Source of the DNA: JALYIM01 sp040003205
GTDB taxonomy: Bacteria; Acidobacteriota; Terriglobia; Terriglobales; Acidobacteriaceae
Reading direction: 5' to 3'
NCBI GenBank assembly: GCA_040003205.1
Contig: JBDUDA010000035.1
Coordinates: 1 to 17,251 of the forward strand
DNA length: 17,251 bases
Under the pieces are notes generated by a model. It searched no databases and was not told the DNA's origin. It saw only the letters and a program-made list of their open reading frames with translations. Positions 1-6,556 of this stretch are shown here, in pieces. A program made the position numbers and the translations under genes. Position 1 is the stretch's first letter. Every line of letters begins with the position of its first letter.

Positions 1-235
1 GCAGCACCTGATCGCCTTTGCGGAAAACCAGACAACGAAAGCCATCCCACTTAGGCTCGTAAAGCCAGCCGTCGCCGCCGCGGCTCTCGGTCACAGATCT
101 CGCCTCGGCAGGTGGATAGGGGGGCTGAATAGGAAGCCCGATATCCGCAAACTCTTGACCTAACTTTTCCGCTGGAACAGCGGCCTCTGTAACGCGATTC
201 GCAGGCGTTTTACTTGCAGTGTTCTTCTTGGGCAT
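1..235 (-). CDS. ATP-dependent DNA ligase, N-terminal part (cut by window edge)
   Basis: The reverse strand encodes about 78 codons from an ATG at 235 and runs off the left edge without a stop. After about 20 polar residues (MPKKNTASK...) comes a segment containing GWLYEPKWDGFRCLVF. This matches adenylation motif I (KxDGxR) of ATP-dependent DNA ligases of the LigC/LigD type, whose lysine takes the AMP. The family seals nicks in DNA, and in bacteria these ligases often act in non-homologous end joining. The start is supported by a Shine-Dalgarno AGGA (complement of 242-245) six bases upstream. The gene is divergent from the fasciclin gene. Only the N-terminus is visible, so a stand-alone ligase (LigC type) cannot be told from a multidomain LigD. 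Identity as an ATP-dependent ligase is fairly sure; subtype is not. Confidence 0.82.
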   Translation of the reverse strand, partial: MPKKNTASKTPANRVTEAAVPAEKLGQEFADIGLPIQPPYPPAEARSVTESRGGDGWLYEPKWDGFRCLVFRKGDQVL

Positions 236-343
236 TAATTTTCCTGACGATCAATCTCTTCGATGCGCGGCAGCAAAATGCGGTCACCCGCCAATCCGTT
301 TCTACCAGAGACCCGTACATCTAGCGAAGGAAGAGTACAAATC

Positions 344-350
344 GAGAGGA
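344..350 (+). promoter_or_regulatory. Ribosome binding site deciding the fasciclin start
   Basis: GAGAGGA lies nine bases before the ATG at 360 and fixes the start there rather than at the upstream ATG of the same frame at 219. An out-of-frame ATG at 350 touches this site but opens only a five-codon frame. Confidence 0.7.
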
Positions 351-359
351 TGCCTACAA

Positions 360-917
360 ATGAATAAAAAAATCGCAGTACTGTTGCTGAGCGTAGTTGC
401 ATTGGCAGGCACCGCCGCCATCGCAGCTGACAAGAAAGACCCCATGGTTGGCGGACAGAAGATGTATCCAACCAAAGACATCATTGATAATGCCGTTAAC
501 TCCAGCGACCACACCACGCTGGTGGCCGCAGTGAAAGCCGCCGGACTGGTAGATACATTAAAGGGACCGGGCCCCTTCACCGTTTTTGCTCCGACCAACG
601 AGGCGTTCGCGAAACTGCCGGCAGGCACAGTTGACACGCTGCTGAAGCCGGAAAATAAAGAGATGCTGACCAAGATTCTCACCTACCATGTAGTGGCGGG
701 AAATCTCAGCGCGGCCGACTTAAAGAAACAAATCAAAGAAGGAAGCGGTCAGGCTTCGTTAAAGACTGTGAGCGGCGGAACCCTCATCGCCACCATGGAC
801 GGCAACAAGCTGATATTGAAAGACGAAAAAGGCGCAGTCTCCACCGTGACGATTGCCAACGTATTTCAGTCCAATGGCGTGATTCATGTCGTGGATACCG
901 TTCTGCAACCCAACTAG
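360..917 (+). CDS. Secreted fasciclin (FAS1) domain protein
   Basis: This 185-residue protein has a signal peptide (MNKKIAVLLLSVVALAGTAA, cleavage probably near residue 22 after AIA) followed by a single FAS1 domain at about residues 38-184. The two conserved FAS1 motifs are clear: H1 around TVFAPTNEAF (74-83) and H2 around GVIHVVDTVLQP (173-184), with the central YH motif in LTYHVV (107-112). FAS1 domains are extracellular or periplasmic adhesion modules; the ligand of this one is unknown. The frame is open back to 219, but the start at 360 is preferred: it begins directly with the signal peptide and has a GAGAGGA Shine-Dalgarno nine bases upstream, whereas the 47 upstream residues look non-coding and overlap the divergent ligase gene. 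The gene is monocistronic and ends in a strong terminator. Confidence 0.93.
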   Translation: MNKKIAVLLLSVVALAGTAAIAADKKDPMVGGQKMYPTKDIIDNAVNSSDHTTLVAAVKAAGLVDTLKGPGPFTVFAPTNEAFAKLPAGTVDTLLKPENKEMLTKILTYHVVAGNLSAADLKKQIKEGSGQASLKTVSGGTLIATMDGNKLILKDEKGAVSTVTIANVFQSNGVIHVVDTVLQPN

Positions 918-943
918 TTTAGGCCAGCTCCCCGCAGCCTAAG

Positions 944-974
944 GACGCTCCGGAATCTCGGAGCGTCTTTTTTT
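944..974 (+). terminator. Intrinsic terminator after the fasciclin gene
   Basis: A perfect 9-bp stem (GACGCTCCG, 944-952; CGGAGCGTC, 959-967) with a six-base loop is followed at once by seven T residues (968-974). It sits 26 bases after the fasciclin stop codon and isolates that gene from the operon starting at 1076. Confidence 0.92.
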
Positions 975-1075
975 GTCTAGCCACGCCAAATATTTCCGAC
1001 AACCGATGGCTGCGCAATCACATCAGTAAGGTTACCGGCCGCGTCCCGGAATAATTTCCTGAGAAAGCTCTGCCA

Positions 1076-2401
1076 ATGAATCGGAATCGCTTGCTTCCCG
1101 CACTCCTTCTATCCACGATCTTGTGCCTGACCGTCGCCAATACCTTCGCACAATCATCCGGGAATTCGACGGTGTTGAGTGGACCTGCCGCTTTTACTGG
1201 TTATTCAGGAGAAGCTCCCGGAGTATTTCGCAAAATTACGGTCGCCGATTTGCCCGAGCCATTTGTCAGCAAATCCGTTGACAATGGACCACATGTAACC
1301 GATCGGCCAGCGGATGCCTGGCCGAAATCACTCCCCGGATTCAAGGTTGAGCAATACGCCAGCGGGCTCGACACGCCCCGAGAGATCAGGACTGCTCCCA
1401 ATGGAGATTTGTTTGTCGCTGAGAGTCATCGCGGAGAGATCAAGATATTTCGCGGAATCACGCCCGACGGAAAGCCAGAAAAAGTAGAAGTCTTCGCCAA
1501 GGGTCTAGACCAGCCATTCGGGATCGCTTTCTATCCGCCCGGAGACAAGCCGCAGTGGGTTTACGTCGCGAATACCGGATCTGTCGTTCGTTTTCCTTAT
1601 CAGAAGGGCGATTTGAAAGCGCGTGCGGCTGCCCAGACTATCATTGCCGAAATTCCTGGCGGCGGACGCCTGCGCGGAGGCGGACATTGGACCCGTGATC
1701 TCGCATTCACACCTGATGGGAAAAAACTGTTCGTGTCCGTGGGATCGAAGTCGAATGCGGATGACGCCGACGACAATCCGGCTGAATTTCACCGCGCGGA
1801 TATTCTCGAATTCAATCCGGACGGATCAGGGATCCGCGTCTATGCCTCCGGTATTCGCAATCCGGTAGGGATCGCGATTGATCCGAGTACCGCCCAGCTT
1901 TGGACCTCGGTCAACGAGCGCGACGCTCTCGGCGACAATCTGGTACCCGATTACATCACGCACGTTGAGGATGGCGGCTTCTATGGATGGCCCTGGTATT
2001 ACGTCGGAAAGCATCAGGACCCCAGATTGAAAGATAAACATCCCGACCTGCGCCAGCGAATGCTCACGCCGGATGTTTTATTGCAGCCGCATACCGCTTC
2101 GTTGCAACTCACGTTTTACACCGGCACTCAATTTCCCGCGGAATATAAAGGAGACATATTCGCCGCTGAACACGGATCGTGGAATCGTGCCAATCCCTCG
2201 GGCTACGAAGTGGTGCGCGTGCCTCTTCATCAGGAGGGCAAGGCTACAGGAGAGTTTGAAGATTTTCTCACTGGATTTGTAACCGCTGACGGAAAGGTCT
2301 GGGGACGTCCAGTAGGAGTCGCGGTCGCGAATGATGGCTCTTTGATGGTCACCGACGACGGATCGAAGTCCATCTGGCGTGTAAGCTATCAGGGTAAGTA
2401 G
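1076..2401 (+). CDS. Secreted PQQ-type sorbosone/glucose dehydrogenase-like protein
   Basis: This 441-residue protein has a signal peptide (residues 1-25, cleavage probably after TFA) and a short linker. From about residue 85 (LPGFKVEQYASGL) to the end it forms a six-bladed beta-propeller of the soluble glucose/L-sorbosone dehydrogenase family. Recognisable family elements are DTPREIRTAPNGDLFVAES (99-117), GGGHWTRDLAFTPDGKKLF with H204 (201-219), the GIRNPVGIAIDP turn with R261 (259-270), DGGFYGWPWYY (299-309) and FAAEHGSWNR (362-371). Characterised relatives use PQQ and calcium to oxidise aldose sugars in the periplasm; H204 and R261 are candidates for the catalytic base and the cofactor-contacting arginine. 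Substrate and cofactor are inferred. The ribosome site is weak (GAGAAAG, 1061-1067). zwf starts 30 bases downstream, so the two are probably co-transcribed. Confidence 0.85.
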   Translation: MNRNRLLPALLLSTILCLTVANTFAQSSGNSTVLSGPAAFTGYSGEAPGVFRKITVADLPEPFVSKSVDNGPHVTDRPADAWPKSLPGFKVEQYASGLDTPREIRTAPNGDLFVAESHRGEIKIFRGITPDGKPEKVEVFAKGLDQPFGIAFYPPGDKPQWVYVANTGSVVRFPYQKGDLKARAAAQTIIAEIPGGGRLRGGGHWTRDLAFTPDGKKLFVSVGSKSNADDADDNPAEFHRADILEFNPDGSGIRVYASGIRNPVGIAIDPSTAQLWTSVNERDALGDNLVPDYITHVEDGGFYGWPWYYVGKHQDPRLKDKHPDLRQRMLTPDVLLQPHTASLQLTFYTGTQFPAEYKGDIFAAEHGSWNRANPSGYEVVRVPLHQEGKATGEFEDFLTGFVTADGKVWGRPVGVAVANDGSLMVTDDGSKSIWRVSYQGK

Positions 2402-2431
2402 CTTCGCGAGCCAGCAGCTAAAAAGGACCGA

Positions 2432-3868
2432 ATGCCCGATCTCAGAACAGGCCGCAATCCTACGAAACCCGCAGAAGAGACCTCGCCCTCCGATGCGTTA
2501 GTTCTCTTCGGCGCCATGGGGGACCTCGCCTATAAGAAAATATTTCCGGCCCTCTATCAAATGGTGCGGCGCGATCATTTTTCTGTTCCAGTGATTGGTG
2601 TGGCCAAGGCCGGACGCACTGATCAGCACTTGAAAGATCGCGCTCAAGAGAGCATCCGCAAGTCAATCCACAATATTGATGAGACGGTCCTCGCCAAGCT
2701 GCTTTCTCTGCTGAAGTATGTTGGCGGCGACTACAAATCTCCGACAACGTTCGAGCATTTGAAGAAAGCGCTTGGGGCGGCCAAGCGTCCGGCGCATTAC
2801 CTGGCGATACCTCCCGATCTTTTTACCAACGTGGTGGAATCGCTCGCTCATTCCATGTGCTTGAAAAATGCGCGCGTCATCATCGAAAAGCCCTTTGGAC
2901 ACGATCTTCCTTCGGCCCAAGCTCTGAACAAGGCATTGCACGACGTGCTACCGGAGTCGAGCATCTTTCGCATAGATCATTATCTCGGCAAAGAAGCCGT
3001 CCTTAATCTGCTCTTCTTCCGATTTGCCAACAGTTTTCTCGAGCCTATCTGGAATCGTAATTACATTGAAAGCGTCCAGATCACCATGGCGGAAAACTTC
3101 GGCGTCGAAGGTCGTGGCGCGTTCTATGACGCCACCGGCGCCATTCGAGATGTGGTCCAGAATCACATGCTTCAAGTCGTGGCTTTTCTCGCAATGGAGG
3201 CTCCGTCAAGTCTTCACTGCGATTCCATGAGAGACGAACAGGTTAAAGTTTTTCGCACGATTCCTCCGCTCGACCCGCGTCATTTAGTTCGCGGACAATT
3301 CGAGGGATATGCAAAAGAAGAAGGCGTCGCCCCGAATTCTAAAGTCGAAACATTCGCCGCCGTGCGCCTGGAAGTGCATTCCTGGCGGTGGTCGGGCGTT
3401 CCATTTCTTATTCGCGCCGGAAAATGCCTTCCGGTTACAGCCACAGAAGTTTTGGTGAAGCTACGGAAACCTCCGCTCGACAATCTTACTTCCGGGGAAA
3501 GCAACGCTTTCCGCTTCCGCCTTGGGCCGGAGATTTCGATTTCCCTAAGTGCGCAGGTAAAGCGTCCCGGCGAAGACTTGATTTCGACGGAGTCAACTCT
3601 CTCCGCGGTAGAAAAACCTAGCTCCGACGAAGTGGATGCCTACGAGCGCCTTCTAGGTGATGCAATGAAGGGTGACGGCATGCTATTCGTTCGCGAGGAC
3701 GCAGTCGAAGCCGCATGGGCAATCGTCGAACCGATTCTGGGAAACGAAAGTCCTGCGCTGCCGTATAAGCCGGGATCATGGGGTCCGGACGAAGCTAACC
3801 GCCTCGCAGAAGATGTCGGAGGCTGGCACAATCCGGAGAAGTACAAACAAAAAGAAGTAAAGCCTTAG
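2432..3868 (+). CDS. zwf: Glucose-6-phosphate 1-dehydrogenase
   Basis: This 478-residue protein catalyses the NAD(P)-dependent oxidation of glucose 6-phosphate to 6-phosphogluconolactone, the entry to the oxidative pentose phosphate and Entner-Doudoroff routes, in the cytoplasm. The Rossmann fold begins at LVLFGAMGDLAYKK (23-36), where the usual GASGDL or GATGDL motif reads GAMGDL. EKPFG is at 152-156. The substrate-binding signature RIDHYLGKE lies at 180-188, with D182 and H183, and the catalytic base is probably H245 in QNHMLQ (equivalent to His240 of the Leuconostoc enzyme). The length is near normal (about 480-500). A Shine-Dalgarno AAGGA (2423-2427) stands four bases before the ATG. The gene follows the dehydrogenase gene by 30 bases, which suggests an operon linking periplasmic and cytoplasmic sugar oxidation. 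NADP versus NAD preference cannot be read from sequence. Confidence 0.95.
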   Translation: MPDLRTGRNPTKPAEETSPSDALVLFGAMGDLAYKKIFPALYQMVRRDHFSVPVIGVAKAGRTDQHLKDRAQESIRKSIHNIDETVLAKLLSLLKYVGGDYKSPTTFEHLKKALGAAKRPAHYLAIPPDLFTNVVESLAHSMCLKNARVIIEKPFGHDLPSAQALNKALHDVLPESSIFRIDHYLGKEAVLNLLFFRFANSFLEPIWNRNYIESVQITMAENFGVEGRGAFYDATGAIRDVVQNHMLQVVAFLAMEAPSSLHCDSMRDEQVKVFRTIPPLDPRHLVRGQFEGYAKEEGVAPNSKVETFAAVRLEVHSWRWSGVPFLIRAGKCLPVTATEVLVKLRKPPLDNLTSGESNAFRFRLGPEISISLSAQVKRPGEDLISTESTLSAVEKPSSDEVDAYERLLGDAMKGDGMLFVREDAVEAAWAIVEPILGNESPALPYKPGSWGPDEANRLAEDVGGWHNPEKYKQKEVKP

Positions 3869-3889
3869 AAGCCGCGCTCACCGGCGACG

Positions 3890-3948
3890 GCAGGGATCCT
3901 TCCTTGGCAATCCTTCGCAAGCGAACGACTGCATGCGTCAGGATGACA
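3890..3948 (-). repeat. REP-like palindromic repeat, left copy (inverted)
   Basis: Read on the minus strand, this 59-base unit begins TGTCATCCTGA and ends GAAGGATCCCTGC. Its partner at 4032-4091 has the same two ends on the plus strand. The middle differs and holds a short palindrome (TTCGC-TT-GCGAA). Conserved ends, a variable palindromic centre and placement in inverted pairs between genes are features of REP/BIME-type elements. The end motif resembles the widespread GTCATCCTGAG...GAAGGATC repeats of soil bacteria; that resemblance is from memory, not a search. Confidence 0.72.
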
Positions 3949-4031
3949 ATTGGATAGGATAAGAATGTAGCCGATGACTGCTAACTCGCATCCATTTAAC
4001 GCTGCATTAATCTCACAACTCTAAAATCCAG

Positions 4032-4091
4032 TGTCATCCAGAGGACGCGGGATTCCGCGCTGGCGCGGAATCCCCAACGAAGGATCCCTGC
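4032..4091 (+). repeat. REP-like palindromic repeat, right copy
   Basis: This 60-base unit starts TGTCATCC and ends GAAGGATCCCTGC, matching the reverse complement of the left copy at both ends. Its centre is a perfect 12-bp stem (GGGATTCCGCGC, 4049-4060; GCGCGGAATCCC, 4063-4074) with a nominal two-base loop that must open by a pair to fold. The 83 bases between the two copies show no gene. The pair fills the junction between convergent zwf and def and could stabilise mRNA 3' ends or act as a rho-independent barrier; no T-run follows, so it is not a classical terminator. Confidence 0.78.
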
Positions 4092-4132
4092 ATTCTTCTG
4101 CAATCTGTCATTGGTAGGGTTAATAAGTCTAG

Positions 4133-4717
4133 CTAATCCAAACGCCGATGAATTTCTTGCATAGTGGCATCTTTCCAGAAGCGTCGGAAATTTTCTACGG
4201 TCATGAGCGTCCGGCTATGCATGTGGTCCACGTATAGAGTTCCCTGAAGATGATCAATTTCGTGCTGAAGAATACGGGCATACCATCCCGACGCTTCGAT
4301 CTGTTTTGATGCTGCGTTTTCGTCGAGGTATTCCACTTTGACTGAGAAAGATCGAGGAACGACGGCAGAAAAGCCGTTAATGCTGAGACAGCCCTCCACG
4401 AATTCAACCGTAGGCCCATCGGAAGCAACAATTATCGGATTAAACAAAACATGAAACTCAACCGGCGTTCTGGCACGCTCCTTTAACTGCGCGGCATCAG
4501 CTTCCTGCTGGTACTCCGGGCGATCCTCGATCACTGTTAGCTGTAGTGATAGGCCAACTTGCGGCGCGGCCAGTCCGACTCCGGGGGCATCGCGCATGGT
4601 ATCTCTCAGGTCGGCAATGAGTCTTTGCATGTCGGCGCTCAGTATTTCCTCGGACGATAGTGGTCGCGCCTTTTGCCGCAACACTTCATCCCCGGTCTGG
4701 ACAATTTTTAGACGCAA
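4133..4717 (-). CDS. def: Peptide deformylase (PDF1A-like)
   Basis: This 194-residue metalloenzyme removes the formyl group from the N-terminal methionine of nascent proteins. All three catalytic motifs are present: GVGLAAPQ (46-53), EGCLS with metal ligand C110 (108-112), and QHEIDH with ligands H152 and H156 and catalytic E153 (151-156). The C-terminal part (ASGWYARILQHEIDHLQG, then LYVDHMHSRTL) resembles the PDF1A class of plant and animal organelles more than the classical E. coli enzyme, and about 15 extra residues (QQEADAAQLKERARTPVEF) sit between the strands before the second motif. The start is a TTG: the preceding GGGGGAAG is well spaced, the nearest upstream ATG (4734) is out of frame, and MRLKIVQTGDEVLR aligns with the usual family N-terminus. 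It is monocistronic and convergent with zwf. Confidence 0.94.
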   Translation of the reverse strand: MRLKIVQTGDEVLRQKARPLSSEEILSADMQRLIADLRDTMRDAPGVGLAAPQVGLSLQLTVIEDRPEYQQEADAAQLKERARTPVEFHVLFNPIIVASDGPTVEFVEGCLSINGFSAVVPRSFSVKVEYLDENAASKQIEASGWYARILQHEIDHLQGTLYVDHMHSRTLMTVENFRRFWKDATMQEIHRRLD

Positions 4718-4724
4718 AATTTTT

Positions 4725-4732
4725 CTTCCCCC
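4725..4732 (-). promoter_or_regulatory. Ribosome binding site for the def TTG start
   Basis: On the minus strand this reads GGGGGAAG and stands seven bases before the TTG at 4717-4715. It supports the rare initiation codon, since the only nearby ATG (4734) overlaps the site and runs into a stop after eight codons in another frame. Confidence 0.6.
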
Positions 4733-4841
4733 ATTAGGCTTAACTACCGGTTAGACCGCCGCAGCATCAAAATGTGCGTCCGGAAGACACTCGGCTGGGA
4801 TATCTTAACGCATGACAAGTTGCGACTGTCGAATTGAAAGT

Positions 4842-4847
4842 GAGGGG
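4842..4847 (+). promoter_or_regulatory. Ribosome binding site deciding the GH39 start
   Basis: GAGGGG stands four bases before the GTG at 4852, the only candidate start of this frame with a recognisable Shine-Dalgarno. The in-frame TTG at 4834 and GTG at 4840 lack one. Confidence 0.5.
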
Positions 4848-4851
4848 CATC

Positions 4852-6357
4852 GTGTCTAGAAATTTCCGGAGTTTCGTTTTACTGATATTGGTCACGGGCT
4901 TTATCGCCGGGACGAGGCAAGCCCTTGCTGAAACCCCCGACACGATTCAAATTGACGCGAGCGCTCCGACCCATCCCTTTCCGCATTTCTGGGAACATAT
5001 GTTCGGCTCGGGGCGGGCCGTCCTAAGTCTGCGCGAAAGCTATCGCAATGATCTGCGTGAAGTAAAGAAGATCACAGATGTTCAGTACATCCGTTTTCAC
5101 GGAATTTTTCTCGACGAGCTGCAAGTTTATGACGAGGACGACAAGGGAAATGTCGTTTACAACTTCTCTTATGTAGATCAGATTTACGATGGATTGTTGC
5201 AGAACGGAGTGCGTCCGTTTGTCGAGCTCAGCTTCATGCCCCAGAAGCTGGCAGCTAAACCCATCCTGCATTCCTTCTGGTACAAACAAAACATTTCTCC
5301 GCCCAAAGACTGGGACCGGTGGGACGATCTGATCTTCCAATTTACGAAGCATCTGGTCGAGCGCTATGGGGTGAAAGAAGTTGCCAGCTGGTATTTTGAA
5401 GTATGGAACGAACCCAATATCGATTTCTGGGCGGGAGATCCGAAGCAGGCGACGTACTGGGAACTCTACGACCACACCGTCAAGGCGGTGAGACGTGCCA
5501 ACGAAACGCTACGCGTCGGAGGACCTTCCACCGCGCAGGCCGCGTGGGTTGACGCCTTGATTAAGCACTGTAAAGAAAACAACATTCCGCTGGATTTTGT
5601 TTCCACTCACGTCTACGGCAACGATAGTTCGCCCGATGTGTTCGGGACCCACGAGGCCATAGCGCGCGACAAATTTGTTTGCCGCGCGGTAAAGAAAGTT
5701 CACGACCAGATTCAAGCCTCCGATCGCCCGACTCTTCCCCTGATCTGGAGCGAATTCAACGCGAGCTATTGGAATGAGCCCGCGGTCACGGACTCGACTT
5801 ATATGGGTCCGTGGATGGCCGACACCATCAGGCAATGCGACGGCCTGGTAAGCGAAATGTCGTATTGGAGCTTCTCCGATGTCTTCGAAGAGCAGGGTGT
5901 AGTGAAGCATCCCTTCTACGGCGGCTTCGGACTGGTCGCGGCCGGCGATATTCCTAAACCGGCGTTCAACGCTTTCAAGGTGCTTCACTTCCTGGGAGAT
6001 GAACGCATTCAGGTCAACTCCGACTCAGCTCTCGTGACACGAAGAAAAGATGGAGCGTTGGTGATTGCGTTGTGGAATTTGGTTGCGCCTGAAGCCAGTG
6101 GTCCAGCTAATACAGTAACTCTCGATTTTAAAAACTCGCACAAAATGGCTGCTTCGGTGTGGCGTGTGGATCGTCAGCATGGAGACGTTCGCGTGGCTTA
6201 CGACTCCATGGGATCGCCGCAATATCCGACGAGCGATCAGTTGGTGAAATTGCGGAAGGCGGCAGAACTGCCAGGTCCGGAGAAACAAAAGCTCAATAAT
6301 GGAAAGCTTACTTTTGAAATTCCGGCGCAGGGCTTGGTGTTAGTCGAACTGAAATAA
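4852..6357 (+). CDS. Secreted GH39 family glycoside hydrolase (beta-xylosidase-like)
   Basis: From the GTG at 4852 this is a 501-residue protein with a signal peptide (MSRNFRSFVLLILVTGFIAG, cleavage probably after QALA). A clan-A TIM barrel follows, and a short beta-sandwich-like C-terminal domain lies from about residue 385. The GH39 catalytic pair is visible: acid/base E187 in FEVWNEPNIDFW and nucleophile E301 in LIWSEFNASYW. RFHG (81-84) and STHVYGND (251-258) are also typical of the family. GH39 members are retaining enzymes acting on beta-xylosides, iduronides and, in PslG-like members, exopolysaccharides; the substrate here is not evident. The frame is open to TTG 4834, but the ribosome site favours 4852. 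It is followed by a 199-base gap before the ABC transporter, so co-transcription is possible but not shown. Confidence 0.88.
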   Translation: MSRNFRSFVLLILVTGFIAGTRQALAETPDTIQIDASAPTHPFPHFWEHMFGSGRAVLSLRESYRNDLREVKKITDVQYIRFHGIFLDELQVYDEDDKGNVVYNFSYVDQIYDGLLQNGVRPFVELSFMPQKLAAKPILHSFWYKQNISPPKDWDRWDDLIFQFTKHLVERYGVKEVASWYFEVWNEPNIDFWAGDPKQATYWELYDHTVKAVRRANETLRVGGPSTAQAAWVDALIKHCKENNIPLDFVSTHVYGNDSSPDVFGTHEAIARDKFVCRAVKKVHDQIQASDRPTLPLIWSEFNASYWNEPAVTDSTYMGPWMADTIRQCDGLVSEMSYWSFSDVFEEQGVVKHPFYGGFGLVAAGDIPKPAFNAFKVLHFLGDERIQVNSDSALVTRRKDGALVIALWNLVAPEASGPANTVTLDFKNSHKMAASVWRVDRQHGDVRVAYDSMGSPQYPTSDQLVKLRKAAELPGPEKQKLNNGKLTFEIPAQGLVLVELK

Positions 6358-6556
6358 GCTGCCAATGAGACAACGACCGGAGTTCGCGCAGGCAACCTCT
6401 GTAACTTATTGGTTTATAGAGCTTTAAGCCCACTCGTTACGCGTTAAAGTTCGCTGGGCATCTCGACGGGCAGACGGTAGTGAGCTCCCGCTGCATCAAC
6501 CTTTAGCTTAATGTTTCGCATCTCTCATAGCGCAGCGCGACTTCGTCTATTCTCTA
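6358..6556. other. Intergenic stretch between GH39 and the ABC exporter
   Basis: These 199 bases are somewhat AT-richer than the flanking genes. I see no gene, clear terminator, RNA or repeat here. It probably contains the promoter of the exporter/glucan synthase pair, but no confident -35/-10 combination stands out. Confidence 0.4.

Noticed and set aside
219..359. N-terminal extension of the fasciclin frame by 47 residues
   Set aside because: It overlaps the ligase start region, shows no ribosome site at 219, and would bury an obvious signal peptide.
350..367. Five-codon frame (MPTNE) overlapping the fasciclin start
   Set aside because: Its ATG lies on the Shine-Dalgarno itself, so initiation there is unlikely; probably chance.
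4801..4806. TATCTT as a -10 box before the GH39 gene
   Set aside because: No matching -35 at the right distance, and promoter consensus in this lineage is uncertain.
4812..4859. Fifteen-codon frame just before the GH39 start, ending just past the GTG
   Set aside because: It could be a leader peptide, but it has no ribosome site and no regulatory codon pattern.
5509..5988. Antisense frame (159 codons) opposite the GH39 catalytic region
   Set aside because: A shadow of a conserved coding region; no start signal or family match recognised.
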